From Phycisphaerales bacterium (GTDB taxonomy: Bacteria; Planctomycetota; Phycisphaerae; UBA1845; UTPLA1), in the NCBI GenBank assembly GCA_022360095.1, contig JAKSDK010000144.1, forward strand, positions 1 to 64,000: a DNA stretch of 64,000 nt, read 5' to 3'. Under the pieces are notes generated by a model that made no database searches, was not told the origin of the DNA, and was given only the letters and a program-made list of their open reading frames with translations. Positions within the stretch are counted from its first letter, which is position 1. Each line of letters opens with the position of its first letter. Below are positions 54,340-63,288 of this stretch, in pieces. The translations under genes and the position numbers were made by a program.

Positions 54340-55605
54340 ATGTCTGATCAAGTAATCACGTGCCCCAGGTGTAGTTTCGAAATCCAGCTTGAAGAAGCAA
54401 TTTCTGCTCCGATTGTCGAACAGCTTCGAATGAAATTCGATACAGAAACTAGAAGGCGAGAAGAGGAATTCGCCACAAGAGAACTGGAGCTCTCGAACAA
54501 AACTAAGCAAGTAGAACAGCTAAAAATTGACATCGACGAACAGGTTGCCGCGCGAGTGAAAGTTGAGCGAGAGCGTATTTCCTTGGAAGAGGCCAAAAAG
54601 GCAAGAGATGGCATAGGACTAGAAATCAGAGAACTTCAAGAGCAATTATCTGAGAAAGATAAGAAGCTAAGCAAAGCTCAAAAAGAAGAGTTGGAACTCC
54701 GAAAACAACGACGTGAACTGGAAGACCAACAACGTCAGCTACAACTTCAAGTTGCTCGCGAAATTGATGAAGAACGCGAAACAATAATTGAGACTGTTAA
54801 GAAAGAACTAGCGGAAGAATACACGCTAAAAAACGCGGAAAAAGAGCAACAACTTGCAGCGATGCGTACACAAATCAACGATCTAAGGCGCAAAGCAGAG
54901 CAAGGCTCGCAGCAAATTCAAGGCGAAGTATTAGAGCTGGAACTCGAAGCGTTCCTGGAGAATCGATTTCCAGGCGACAAGATTGAGCCTGTACCAAAGG
55001 GGCAGTATGGGGGGGATGTACTTCAGCATGTTCACGATAATACGGGAACTCGTTGCGGTGCTATTCTTTGGGAGTCAAAACGTACCAAAGCGTGGAGCGA
55101 TCGCTGGCTCATAAAGTTACGAGACGATCAGCGTGCCGCAAAAGCCGAATTAGCTGCCTTGGTTACGACTACAATGCCAAAGAATGTAGCGACATTCGAT
55201 CGTATCGATAATATTTGGGTGACGAATAGGGCATGTGTTGTCGGGCTTGCGACAGCATTACGAATGAGTCTTATTGAGGCGAATTCATTCAAGAAAGCGG
55301 TCGAAGGTAAGCAAAGCAAAATGGAGAATCTTTATACCTACTTGACTGGTCAGCATTTTAAACAGCGTGTTGAAGCAATTTGTGAATCTTTCATTACAAT
55401 GCGTGATGATCTTGAGCAGGAAAAACGTGCGATACAGCGAATTTGGGCAAAACGTGAAAAGCAGATTGAGCGCGTTCTCATAAATACAGTGGGTCTCCAT
55501 GGCGATGTAGCTGGAATAATTGGGCGGAGTTTGCCCGAAATTCAGGCTCTTGAACTCCCCGTTCTTGAAGTGGATTCACCAAGTAACGTCAACGCAGAAC
55601 AATAA
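54340..55605 (+). CDS. DUF2130 protein: coiled coil plus PD-(D/E)XK nuclease domain
   Basis: A 421-aa protein. An N-terminal CPRCSFEIQ zinc-like segment is followed by a long Glu/Arg/Gln coiled coil (about residues 40-200) and the DUF2130 domain. That domain shows GGDVLQHV and, 15 residues on, ILWESKRTK: the D...E-x-K geometry of PD-(D/E)XK nucleases. AAAGGA precedes the start. DUF2130 proteins are widespread and occur in several mobile and defence contexts; target unknown. Neighbouring OLD nuclease suggests a shared role (inference). Confidence 0.85.
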   Translation: MSDQVITCPRCSFEIQLEEAISAPIVEQLRMKFDTETRRREEEFATRELELSNKTKQVEQLKIDIDEQVAARVKVERERISLEEAKKARDGIGLEIRELQEQLSEKDKKLSKAQKEELELRKQRRELEDQQRQLQLQVAREIDEERETIIETVKKELAEEYTLKNAEKEQQLAAMRTQINDLRRKAEQGSQQIQGEVLELELEAFLENRFPGDKIEPVPKGQYGGDVLQHVHDNTGTRCGAILWESKRTKAWSDRWLIKLRDDQRAAKAELAALVTTTMPKNVATFDRIDNIWVTNRACVVGLATALRMSLIEANSFKKAVEGKQSKMENLYTYLTGQHFKQRVEAICESFITMRDDLEQEKRAIQRIWAKREKQIERVLINTVGLHGDVAGIIGRSLPEIQALELPVLEVDSPSNVNAEQ

Positions 55606-55664
55606 ATCCCTAACGTGATTGTAGATGAGTAGGAAATCTTTTTGAAATGCACAGGAGAAGTAAA

Positions 55665-55880
55665 ATGGATCGAATCTCTGTTGAGTCAAGTAGCCTTGCT
55701 TCTGTTGGATATGAGCCAGACACGAGCAAACTCGAAGTAGAGTTTAATACAGGCGAAGTATATCAATATTCTGGAGTTCCAACGAACGTGTACGATGGCT
55801 TAATGGCGGCCCCCTCCAAAGGAAAATACTTTGATCGCTATGTCAAGAAAGCAGGTTATGAATATGATCACGTCAGCTAA
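55665..55880 (+). CDS. KTSC-domain small protein
   Basis: A 71-aa protein with the complete KTSC domain: MDRISVESSSLASVGYEPDT, then LEVEFNTGEVYQYSGVPTNV, and a K-G-K-Y-F block near the end. AGGAG precedes the chosen ATG. KTSC domains occur alone or fused to larger proteins such as lysyl-tRNA synthetases and plasmid proteins; role unknown. The gene sits 59 bases after the DUF2130 gene on the same strand. Confidence 0.85.
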   Translation: MDRISVESSSLASVGYEPDTSKLEVEFNTGEVYQYSGVPTNVYDGLMAAPSKGKYFDRYVKKAGYEYDHVS

Positions 55881-56056
55881 ATCTTGTATATAAACTCAAT
55901 AGAGCAAGTTAAGCTAATCCGTGATCGTTCCGGTCTCATTTCTTGGTAGACTAGCGGAGATTATTTTGGAGCTTTGAACGAGGCGAACGTAGGATTCAAG
56001 CTGATTGCCGCCTAAGGCCCCTGCGATTCGCTTGCGTGCGCTCAGAGAGCATTCGT

Positions 56057-56440
56057 TCACGTATTCTTCCGCTTGAGGGTGTCTTTATCTTCTTCACCTC
56101 GTCTCTTGATGCGATCCTGGAGGTTTTTTGTATTAGAGAGTTTCTCATGAGAGAAAACAAGTGTTGAGTCACCAACACCTATTATGTCGTAGTCATCGAG
56201 TATCACTTCTGACTTGATTTGCTCGTCATTGATGTAGGTTCCATTCTCGCTATTCAGGTCTATTAAATGGTAACGCCCATCCGTTTTTTCAAACCTTACT
56301 CGTGCATGCTGTCGAGATACCAGGTCGTCGCCGGTGATTTGCAAAGTACAGCCTTTATCTCTACCCACGACTGTATCTCTCTGACTGAGCTCACAATATC
56401 CAATCTTGTCTTTTGATTTATAGTGATACAACCATGCCAT
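56057..56440 (-). CDS. FHA-domain protein
   Basis: A 127-aa protein, nearly all one forkhead-associated domain: TVVGRDKGCTLQI, DDLVSRQHARVRFE, and LIDLNSENGTYINDEQIKSE, which bind phosphothreonine peptides. The Arg and Ser of GR...SRQH that contact phosphate are present. The C-terminal 30 residues are basic. It is divergent from the 118-aa gene and near a Ser/Thr kinase, so it probably reads phosphorylation by that kinase (inference). Start chosen as the ATG encoding MAWLYHYK. Confidence 0.9.
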   Translation of the reverse strand: MAWLYHYKSKDKIGYCELSQRDTVVGRDKGCTLQITGDDLVSRQHARVRFEKTDGRYHLIDLNSENGTYINDEQIKSEVILDDYDIIGVGDSTLVFSHEKLSNTKNLQDRIKRRGEEDKDTLKRKNT

Positions 56441-56803
56441 GAATTTTGACCAAGTGATTTGGTAGCCAATCAAAGTTAACGACACAAGATATCAAATTAT
56501 AATAGTTCCAATCCTGTGTAAATCATCTCCTCAAATCTCATGCCGAGTCACAAAGTTCATGCGGATGTTATTCGCTACAGAGGTGCCTTTTTGAAAAAAA
56601 GATCCAGGGGAACCGCTTGTCTAAGCAAGGGGAAACTCTTTAAGGCATTGTCAAAACAAAAGTTAGGATTGTAGTCGCATGTCGAACGCATGTCTGCGGT
56701 ACTACATATAGTATTTTGAACAGCAGTAATTACTATATAATGTATAGTGTGTCCAATGATGGACGTATATCATCACAGAATTCTTCCTCTATTAGCCAGA
56801 GAG

Positions 56804-56827
56804 TTTGTGGTACCACGGTACCACAAA
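56804..56827. promoter_or_regulatory. 11-bp perfect inverted repeat upstream of the 118-aa gene
   Basis: TTTGTGGTACC and its exact reverse complement GGTACCACAAA, separated by AC, lie 50 bases before the ATG at 56878. The symmetrical form and position in the leader suggest an operator, or an RNA hairpin in the message. Confidence 0.55.
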
Positions 56828-56877
56828 ATTTAAATAGAGCTAAATCGTCTGCTGGCGCGGTGAAAGGAGTCACTCGC

Positions 56878-57234
56878 ATGTTTGGAACGACAAGTATTTC
56901 GGATTTCGTTGACAAGCTTAAAGGACGCGACCGAGTAATCTTCATTCCAAGGTCGAAGCAACGTTCTGAAGAATCCACTATTCGAGATTACATACTTTCG
57001 ACGGCCAAGAAACTGAACATCCGTATGGTTGGAATGGCACGAAGTTGCAATTGGGAAAAATATCTGGAAGGTGACTCTGATTATGTCACCTATTCCGTAA
57101 TCTTCGCCAATGAACTCTCTGCCAATAGATTCCGCAACGAAGTAGATAACGACGATTCTGCACCAATTAGAGCCGCTAACCGTATTCACCTGATTGGTAT
57201 CGAAAAGTATGACTTCGTTCGACAATTAGGTTGA
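56878..57234 (+). CDS. 118-aa protein between FHA and kinase genes
   Basis: The ORF is open from 56716, but the ATG at 56878 has AAAGGAG eight bases upstream and is preferred. Residues RDRVIFIPRSKQ and SDYVTYSVIFANELSANRFR look like the beta and helix of a small alpha/beta ligand-binding fold, perhaps like the RAM domain of Lrp/AsnC proteins; I cannot confirm this. It is not a domain I recognise. It lies 155 bases before the kinase gene, whose C-terminal half has similar text (GPYDFMIRIW), hinting at related folds. Confidence 0.6.
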   Translation: MFGTTSISDFVDKLKGRDRVIFIPRSKQRSEESTIRDYILSTAKKLNIRMVGMARSCNWEKYLEGDSDYVTYSVIFANELSANRFRNEVDNDDSAPIRAANRIHLIGIEKYDFVRQLG

Positions 57235-57389
57235 TCGCGCCTTTCATTTATCACTTATCGGACTTTTGAGAACCGAACCAAACTTTACAACGTTGCTATT
57301 TGATTATTATCATGAGTTTGTTTGTCGGGTTAGGGGCAAGAGATCAATCTAGCATTGGCGTTGAATATGGGGGACAGAAAGGATCTGCT

Positions 57390-59267
57390 ATGTCTCACGT
57401 TGATTATCGCTCTCTGATATTCGACGATGTTAAAGTCGGCAAGTACCGTTTTAGAAAGCGAATAGGGAAGGGAGGCCACGCTGCGGTTTTCCTTGCCGAG
57501 GAACTGTTTGATAATTCACCAATACGCAAAGTAGCTATAAAGGTTTTTGCTGGTGATTTTGAAAATCGCTCGGCATTTGCCGAAATGCGCAGTGACTATG
57601 AACAGGACTTAAGACCACTTGTAGAGTTAGCGTCCGATCAAACAATTGTACAGTACTACGCTACAGATGTGTATGATATCTATGTCAGCTCTGGTAACAC
57701 GGTTTACGCGAAGCATTCAGATGATGAGGAAATTTCCTCAGAGTATTCTGCATTAACTTCGTTGTTTCTTGTAATGGAGTTCGCAGATGGCGGAGCACTT
57801 GGGCCTAACGCACCACATGACTCTGTTTATCGACGCGAGAGAATTATCTCAGGGGCTGATCGGTCCTTCCTCGATCATCTAATTGCGGTTTGCAAGGGGC
57901 TACATGCGGCACACAATCGAGGGATTGTGCATCGAGATATTAAGCCTCAAAATCTTCTATATTTCAAATCAGACAATCGTGTGAAGATCACAGATTTTGG
58001 TGTTGCGCAGCATTTGCATAAGCCTTCGTTTGGTGTTGTCGGAACGCCACCGTATATGTCACCCGAATCCTTCGAGGCTGGAGGAGCAGACAATCCCGCA
58101 AGAGATATATACGCGCTTGGTTGCACATTCTTTGAAATTGTTACTGGACAACTGGCATTTCCAATACCGTCCGACGGAACGCGCACGCAAACTGCCAGGC
58201 GAGATATTCTTGAGCTTTATCATCAAATACATCTCCAAACACCCCGACCTGATGCTGTTGTGAGTGCACCCGACGTAATTTCTGTTGCTTTTAGCGGTAT
58301 TATTAAGCGTATGATGTCCGTGAAAACGGAGGATCGTCCTAGCCTAGATGAGGTTATTGATGTTCTTCGTAATGAAAAGAGGGGTGTTGATGATTTTCCA
58401 ACAGCTATCGTCAAGGTTTCTCAGGATGTAGCACTTCCAACAGAACCAGTTTTTCACCATGGAGACAACATTAACCCACGTTTTAGATTTGACCGACTCA
58501 AGGAGCACTTATACTTCATCTTTATTCGCATGAGTTCTCGAACCGTAGCGAAAATGAGAATACTTTTTTGGTTTCTCGAAACGTATTTCAAGGACTCGTT
58601 TTCAATTTATGAAGTTTTTGGCCCCTACGATTTCATGATTAGAATCTGGTCAAATCCAGCGAAAGCTACCGTTCAGAATTTTTGCGAAAATCTTGTTAGC
58701 AACATTTTGGATGGCGTTCAGAAAAACCTACAAGTTATGGCATGTGATGACGTAATGTACCTTGGGGGGAAGACAACAGATTATGCCTATTCGCAGAAAT
58801 TAGACACTAACGAAGTATTGGCTAAACTTTATGATGTACAAAGCCATAATAGCACAACAGCTAGGGAATGGCTGAATCGCAAGAAAATCTATGTAAGAAA
58901 AAAACGAGAGTCCTTTAAGGGGCAGCGAGTGAAGTGCTTTTGTCGTGTAACTATTCGCGCTGATCAAGTGTCAGCAGTTGAAAGGCAGAGCCAATATCTA
59001 TTGCTTACAAAGACGATTCAAGACGCATTGCAAGATGATCTTGCGAAACTAGAAGCTTCTGTATATAAGAGACTTCACAAACCTCTGGATTGGATTGATC
59101 ACGATCGCTGTGATTTCATAATTAAGTACGTGGCTCCTCAACACACTGATGCGGTCAAGATACCAGGATTGATTCTCGCCGATTTGGAAGGGCATGCGTT
59201 TATGACATCAACACTTTTGGTAACAAAGCGATACTATGTAGAAAGTGATAGGGTGCGACCTCAATAA
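57390..59267 (+). CDS. Soluble Hanks-type Ser/Thr kinase with unusual C-terminal half
   Basis: A 625-aa protein from the ATG preceded by AAAGGA. The kinase domain is complete (P-loop IGKGGHAAV at ~25-33, HRDIKPQN at 181-188, DFGVAQH near 202, GTPPYMSPES). No membrane helix or TPR is seen. Residues ~365-610 contain a repeated alpha/beta pattern with LYFIFIRMSS, EVFGPYDFMIRIW and DHDRCDFIIKYV, reminiscent of Lrp/AsnC RAM ligand domains; this would be an unusual sensor partner for a kinase. With FHA and 118-aa genes nearby it may form a phospho-signalling module. Function unknown. Confidence 0.85.
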   Translation: MSHVDYRSLIFDDVKVGKYRFRKRIGKGGHAAVFLAEELFDNSPIRKVAIKVFAGDFENRSAFAEMRSDYEQDLRPLVELASDQTIVQYYATDVYDIYVSSGNTVYAKHSDDEEISSEYSALTSLFLVMEFADGGALGPNAPHDSVYRRERIISGADRSFLDHLIAVCKGLHAAHNRGIVHRDIKPQNLLYFKSDNRVKITDFGVAQHLHKPSFGVVGTPPYMSPESFEAGGADNPARDIYALGCTFFEIVTGQLAFPIPSDGTRTQTARRDILELYHQIHLQTPRPDAVVSAPDVISVAFSGIIKRMMSVKTEDRPSLDEVIDVLRNEKRGVDDFPTAIVKVSQDVALPTEPVFHHGDNINPRFRFDRLKEHLYFIFIRMSSRTVAKMRILFWFLETYFKDSFSIYEVFGPYDFMIRIWSNPAKATVQNFCENLVSNILDGVQKNLQVMACDDVMYLGGKTTDYAYSQKLDTNEVLAKLYDVQSHNSTTAREWLNRKKIYVRKKRESFKGQRVKCFCRVTIRADQVSAVERQSQYLLLTKTIQDALQDDLAKLEASVYKRLHKPLDWIDHDRCDFIIKYVAPQHTDAVKIPGLILADLEGHAFMTSTLLVTKRYYVESDRVRPQ

Positions 59268-59281
59268 CTTAGCATGTCACG

Positions 59282-61249
59282 CTAGAATGTTCGTAGGTGT
59301 GGAAAGCGCTCGCGTCGAATCAAGTCCACCTTATTCAATATAAGCAAACCCGCTTCCCCAATTTGCCGCTCAACCTTCCCCATCGCTACCTCATCCGTCG
59401 CAACAACGAGAACCCTATCGAACCTCGACAGCAGCCCGTTCTTTACGTTTTCAACAACATTCGATTTCCCGGTTTCGACTTCGATTCCGACACGTTCGGC
59501 GCCTTTCCTGGCAAGAACGTCAACCCGCCCGCCTCGCCGGAGAGCTTCCAACTCGACCTGATAACCCTGTTCTGCAAACAGCCGGGCGTAATACCGTTTC
59601 CAATATTCATGGGCTATCGACTCGCGAAACACGCCGCGATTGTCTTCAATGCCGAGCATTTGCTTCGCGTTTGTCGTCGGTCTTAATAGGACTTTGCGTG
59701 TCCTGCCGAGGCCGATCTCCTGGGCTTCGAGCCAACCACGTTCAACAAGCGTCTCCTTCAAACGATTGCCCTTGTCCGCGCTCAAGCCAAGTCTTATGTA
59801 TCTGACCTTCACACCATCATCCTGATGTCGTAAGACATCCTCAATGAATCGAAGTGACTCTTCGTCCAGAGTGCTATCTAAATCACGAACCTGCCGAACC
59901 TGACCGAATTCCTGATTCCAAAACCGTTTTCTCGCCGAACCTGTCGAAGAACGCTGCAAATACCGTGCGAGCACATCATCGCTCACCGAACCCTTTTGAA
60001 CGTCAACGAGCGGAAACTGCACGAGAAACGGCCTCCGCCACCGGTCCTGCAGCTTCACCACTCCCTGGCCAACAGGCAGCATGCTGAGATGACGCTTGTC
60101 CTCGTCGGAAACGAGCGAAAGCGCGGCCGCCTTGTTGATGTCGCTCGGATTCTTCTGATTCAGGCAGATACTCGTGTAGGTGTTCCCCAACGCGGCACTC
60201 GACATCAAATGAGGATGCTGGTCCACGACGACAATGCCGATTCCGATTTCCCGACACTGCCGAAGGAGTTGGTTCATCAGCGTTTCTTTCGACCGCTGCT
60301 CCTGGCGATAAAGAACGTGATGGGCTTCTTCGATGAAAATGACCAAGCTCAGCTTCTCACGATTTCCTGACGCGAGCCTGACCGAATAAATCCAGAAACA
60401 CAACAGCGGGATCAGGAATTGCTTGCTGCTCTGGTCCAGGGCATCCAGTTCGATAATCGTGTTCGAGTGCAAGAACGCATTGACAAGTTCCTGTTGAGAA
60501 ACGCTGTTTCTCCCCGTGATGTTTGCGAAGCTGATACTCTCCAACGCTCGCAACGCCGAGACTTTCCAGTTGGCAGAACGGCCTTTCGCGTCATAGTTCT
60601 CGATTTCTCGTAACGCAGCGTCCACCGTCGGAGCATGATTTTCCCGTCGATAACATGCTGAAATAGCCTTTTGCAAGAGACGCTTCGCTCCCTCGCCAAG
60701 TGTGTAAGCATCGGCCATGACATCGACGACATGATTGGTGTAAACGTTGGACTCCAAGCCAGGAGGCACGACGAACGGGTTAAATGTGAACGGCGAAACC
60801 TGCCTGCCTGGCGTGTAAACATTGATTGATTTCTTGATTAGGGGAATCAGATGTCGTGCTGTCCGCTTCCAATCGAGAAAAAGAAATGGGATTTTTTTCT
60901 CAACAAGTTGCGCGAGAAGATGAAACGTGACGTTGGTTTTCCCTGCTCCGCTCCTCCCAAAGATGGCAAGGTTTTGCAACAATTCCGATTTAGAGATGCC
61001 AGTGGGCCATTTTTCCTTTTCATAAATTACCGTGCCTAGATTGAACGTTCCTTTTGCAATGCCTTTCGATGGTAAGGAAAGAAGAAGTTTTTTTCGGAAA
61101 TTGTCGAGAACGCGATTTGCTGTTTCAGCAATCTGGCGGTCAACTAGCTGTTTTGTTTCAGAGTCAACAAAGTCACGAACCCGTCGCCAGTGCTCGACTT
61201 GCTCCCGCATGAGCGGTTCGAGCTTCCGAGCGAATTTTTCGGCGTCCAT
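59282..61249 (-). CDS. HerA-like ATPase with C-terminal PD-(D/E)XK nuclease domain
   Basis: A 655-aa protein. The P-loop FGRSGAGKTNV is at residues 97-107 and the Walker B region LSLVIFIEEAHHVL near 305, with a following VVVDQHP arm as in HerA/DUF87 ATPases. The last ~120 residues show HEYWKRYYARLF, GGRVDVLARK and GIEVETGKSN, a PD-(D/E)XK core (D, then E-x-E in place of E-x-K). The layout matches the truncated left-hand homologue at 397-2190. Such fusions pump and cut DNA; a defence or mobilisation role is possible. Confidence 0.88.
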   Translation of the reverse strand: MDAEKFARKLEPLMREQVEHWRRVRDFVDSETKQLVDRQIAETANRVLDNFRKKLLLSLPSKGIAKGTFNLGTVIYEKEKWPTGISKSELLQNLAIFGRSGAGKTNVTFHLLAQLVEKKIPFLFLDWKRTARHLIPLIKKSINVYTPGRQVSPFTFNPFVVPPGLESNVYTNHVVDVMADAYTLGEGAKRLLQKAISACYRRENHAPTVDAALREIENYDAKGRSANWKVSALRALESISFANITGRNSVSQQELVNAFLHSNTIIELDALDQSSKQFLIPLLCFWIYSVRLASGNREKLSLVIFIEEAHHVLYRQEQRSKETLMNQLLRQCREIGIGIVVVDQHPHLMSSAALGNTYTSICLNQKNPSDINKAAALSLVSDEDKRHLSMLPVGQGVVKLQDRWRRPFLVQFPLVDVQKGSVSDDVLARYLQRSSTGSARKRFWNQEFGQVRQVRDLDSTLDEESLRFIEDVLRHQDDGVKVRYIRLGLSADKGNRLKETLVERGWLEAQEIGLGRTRKVLLRPTTNAKQMLGIEDNRGVFRESIAHEYWKRYYARLFAEQGYQVELEALRRGGRVDVLARKGAERVGIEVETGKSNVVENVKNGLLSRFDRVLVVATDEVAMGKVERQIGEAGLLILNKVDLIRRERFPHLRTF

Positions 61250-61305
61250 TGAGCAATAGCGACTTACTCTTTTAAGAAGTTTCAGCTGTCTTGGTAATCT
61301 ATTAT

Positions 61306-61806
61306 TTACTTATTAATGTGTTTATGACCAACCGTACAAATATCGTATTCAACGAATAGCTCCCCAAATTTTCTACATCCATGCGCTCCTAATAAGGAAT
61401 GTGTACTGAGTTTTTGTGCGGCGTCTGTCTCGGCTAAAACTGTTGTCTGTTTTCCTCTTCTAAGCACTCTCGTGAATTCGATTGCAAACTTGGTTCCAAA
61501 ACGAGGATCAGGTACTCCGTTTTTTTCAATCATGTCGAATAACGTCACATCGAACCATTCCCAATTATTCTCGTAAAGCATATTTATTGGCGGCGGGTCA
61601 GGCTGTTCTTTTAGAGCTGATTCAATTTCTTGGCAGAGAATGAACGTGATCTCAAATTCATCATGCCGACGAACAATTTTCATGTATAAGAATGGTCGAA
61701 AGAATATATATGTTTTTCTTTGAACTTGGTGTGGCGAAGAGAGAGGGAGCAGATTGTTCACCGGGCAAGGGGATACGTTCGAGATAACGAGCAAATCACA
61801 ATGCAA
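61306..61806 (-). CDS. Hypothetical protein
   Basis: A 166-aa frame; the ATG encoding MKIVRRHDEFEITF (61683) is a more likely start, leaving 125 aa. No motif is recognised. It has a mixed alpha/beta composition with a Pro-rich stretch (EQPDPPPINM). It lies 56 bases upstream of the HerA-like gene on the same strand. Confidence 0.4.
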   Translation of the reverse strand: MHCDLLVISNVSPCPVNNLLPLSSPHQVQRKTYIFFRPFLYMKIVRRHDEFEITFILCQEIESALKEQPDPPPINMLYENNWEWFDVTLFDMIEKNGVPDPRFGTKFAIEFTRVLRRGKQTTVLAETDAAQKLSTHSLLGAHGCRKFGELFVEYDICTVGHKHINK

Positions 61807-61989
61807 TGACAGAAATATGGTGTTCTCGAAGCCGAGTCGAGTATTGTAAGCTTAAGTTCGAACGTCATTTATCAGCATGATCTGCAAAAAAATTGCTCAA
61901 CTGCAACCTTCAGGGCGGGGCACGACTACAATAGCGAGTGGTTGTCGTGGAAGTCTTAGGCAGATGATTTCTTAAAGGAGGTATTTGCC

Positions 61990-62214
61990 ATGAGTACGCC
62001 AGGGTTCGATTGGTTGAAAAATATTACGAAGGACGACGGTACGCGGGAACGCATGGAGATTGATGCGAATAACAATGTGCTGAAGAAGTACACACGTCCT
62101 AATGGGGACACCTATTCTTCGGTGCAACTGGAAAAGCAGAAAGGCGCAGATTTTCACCAGTCCATCGGACAAATTGATCCGGGAGCTGGGTTCCGTCAAA
62201 TCTTTGGTGGGTAG
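61990..62214 (+). CDS. 74-aa small protein with strong ribosome site
   Basis: A short gene with AAAGGAGGT eight bases before the ATG, the best Shine-Dalgarno site in this region, and a good terminator after it. The product starts MSTPGFDWLKNITKDDGTRE and is polar and acidic-basic mixed, with Gly/Asn-rich turns, a composition consistent with a small structured protein or an inhibitor. It is the only plus-strand gene among minus-strand neighbours. No domain recognised. Confidence 0.65.
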   Translation: MSTPGFDWLKNITKDDGTRERMEIDANNNVLKKYTRPNGDTYSSVQLEKQKGADFHQSIGQIDPGAGFRQIFGG

Positions 62215-62253
62215 CCGCTATTGGCAACACCGCTAAGAATCAGCGAAGTTCAG

Positions 62254-62286
62254 AGGCACTCATTCTAACAATGGGTGCCTTTTTTT
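62254..62286 (+). terminator. Intrinsic terminator after the 74-aa gene
   Basis: AGGCACTCATT (62254-62264) pairs with AATGGGTGCCT (62270-62280) with one T-G pair, loop CTAAC, followed by TTTTTT. A clear intrinsic terminator, also serving the minus-strand gene that ends here. Confidence 0.8.
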
Positions 62287-62753
62287 GTTGGTGTTAACGT
62301 CATCGAACCAGAGCTGAACGACGGATTTTGAAATCTTATATGTGAGTGTTTTTGCAGTGACGAGCACAACCGACCATGAAGTTCCCGGAGTTCTTTTTCC
62401 TCCACAACAGCAAGCCTCCTCCGTTCCGCCTCAATCGTCAACAAGCGAGCACGAAGCATGTCTCTCTCAGCAATACGATGCTCAATGAGAGCGGGCAGCC
62501 TCGGTGTTCGCCGCATAATCTCGGTGTCGATGTAACACTCCAAACGGAGAAGATTTCGACGAAGTTTCTCATGCAGATTTCTTACGCTGTTAATCTGGCT
62601 GAGCGTCAAAGCGATCTCGCTCCGCATAATTGCTTCAACAGAATTCGTACTAGCCATCTTCTGAGAACTCGACACTATTCGCTTTGCCTTTTCCTCTAGT
62701 CTTTCCGTGAAAGTCGGCTCGCGTTTCTTCTCAATAATTCGTATTCGTCTCAT
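62265..62753 (-). CDS. Coiled-coil protein of unknown function
   Basis: A 162-aa, strongly basic and Leu/Glu-rich protein with long helices (EIALTLSQINSVRNLHEKLR, RDMLRARLLTIEAERRRLAV) indicating a coiled coil. Its last codons overlap the terminator of the opposing gene. The ATG overlaps the stop of the XF1762-like gene (ATGA), so the two are translated together. No domain recognised. Confidence 0.55.
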   Translation of the reverse strand: MRRIRIIEKKREPTFTERLEEKAKRIVSSSQKMASTNSVEAIMRSEIALTLSQINSVRNLHEKLRRNLLRLECYIDTEIMRRTPRLPALIEHRIAERDMLRARLLTIEAERRRLAVVEEKELRELHGRLCSSLQKHSHIRFQNPSFSSGSMTLTPTKKGTHC

Positions 62754-63217
62754 GCCGCCTCCGACTTCTTTTTTTCATTCTGCAATTCCCACCGCCATTT
62801 CGGCTCATCGCAAACCGCTTGATAGTTCGTCGGCCGGTCCTTGCGATTCCACTGACCGCCGACAACCTTAGCAACCTGGCGTGCGTTCACCGCCCGCAAC
62901 GAACTCCCTGATTCTTTTTGCAGCGTGTACGTGATGATTTTCTCATAACCCATGAGCTGCCCGATTTGCTTCATCCGAGCCATCAACTTCGAGCAACCGT
63001 TTGCATGTCCCGGAATCACGCAAACACGTCGCAACTCCAATGTCTTTCGATCGTTTAGCAAACGTGCAATCGGTATCCCGGCAATTCCAACACCGATGAT
63101 TTTCCCATCCTGCTCGAGCCCGATTGAAAACTTGTGCGTCACAACCCGCTTGTTATGTCGATGGTGTTTCTCGACAAACTCGTTCGCTTCCTTCAAGCTG
63201 AGAGGTACGATCTTCAT
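62750..63217 (-). CDS. XF1762-family protein (GNAT-like fold)
   Basis: A 155-aa protein with the family pattern KEANEFVEKHHRHNKRVVTH, ELRRVCVIPGHANGCSKLMA, GYEKIITYTLQKESGSSLRA and WNRKDRPTNY. XF1762-family members resemble acetyltransferases and are common on phage and plasmid elements; the reaction is not known. The HH-rich opening and CS-rich block are intact. Neighbouring minus-strand genes and AT-rich composition fit a mobile region. Confidence 0.85.
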   Translation of the reverse strand: MKIVPLSLKEANEFVEKHHRHNKRVVTHKFSIGLEQDGKIIGVGIAGIPIARLLNDRKTLELRRVCVIPGHANGCSKLMARMKQIGQLMGYEKIITYTLQKESGSSLRAVNARQVAKVVGGQWNRKDRPTNYQAVCDEPKWRWELQNEKKKSEAA

Positions 63218-63288
63218 ACTCCCTGGACAAAAAGATCGTTAAAAGGCTTTCAACCAATTTACAGACAGGAAAGAAAACGGCCAAAGAA

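Noticed and set aside
52152..55605. Gabija defence system (GajA plus GajB)
   Set aside because: The OLD-type nuclease is present but the next gene is DUF2130, not a UvrD-like helicase.
56716..56877. N-terminal extension of the 118-aa protein starting at TTG 56716
   Set aside because: The internal ATG has AAAGGAG at ideal spacing, and the extension is Ser/Asn-rich and contains an operator-like palindrome.
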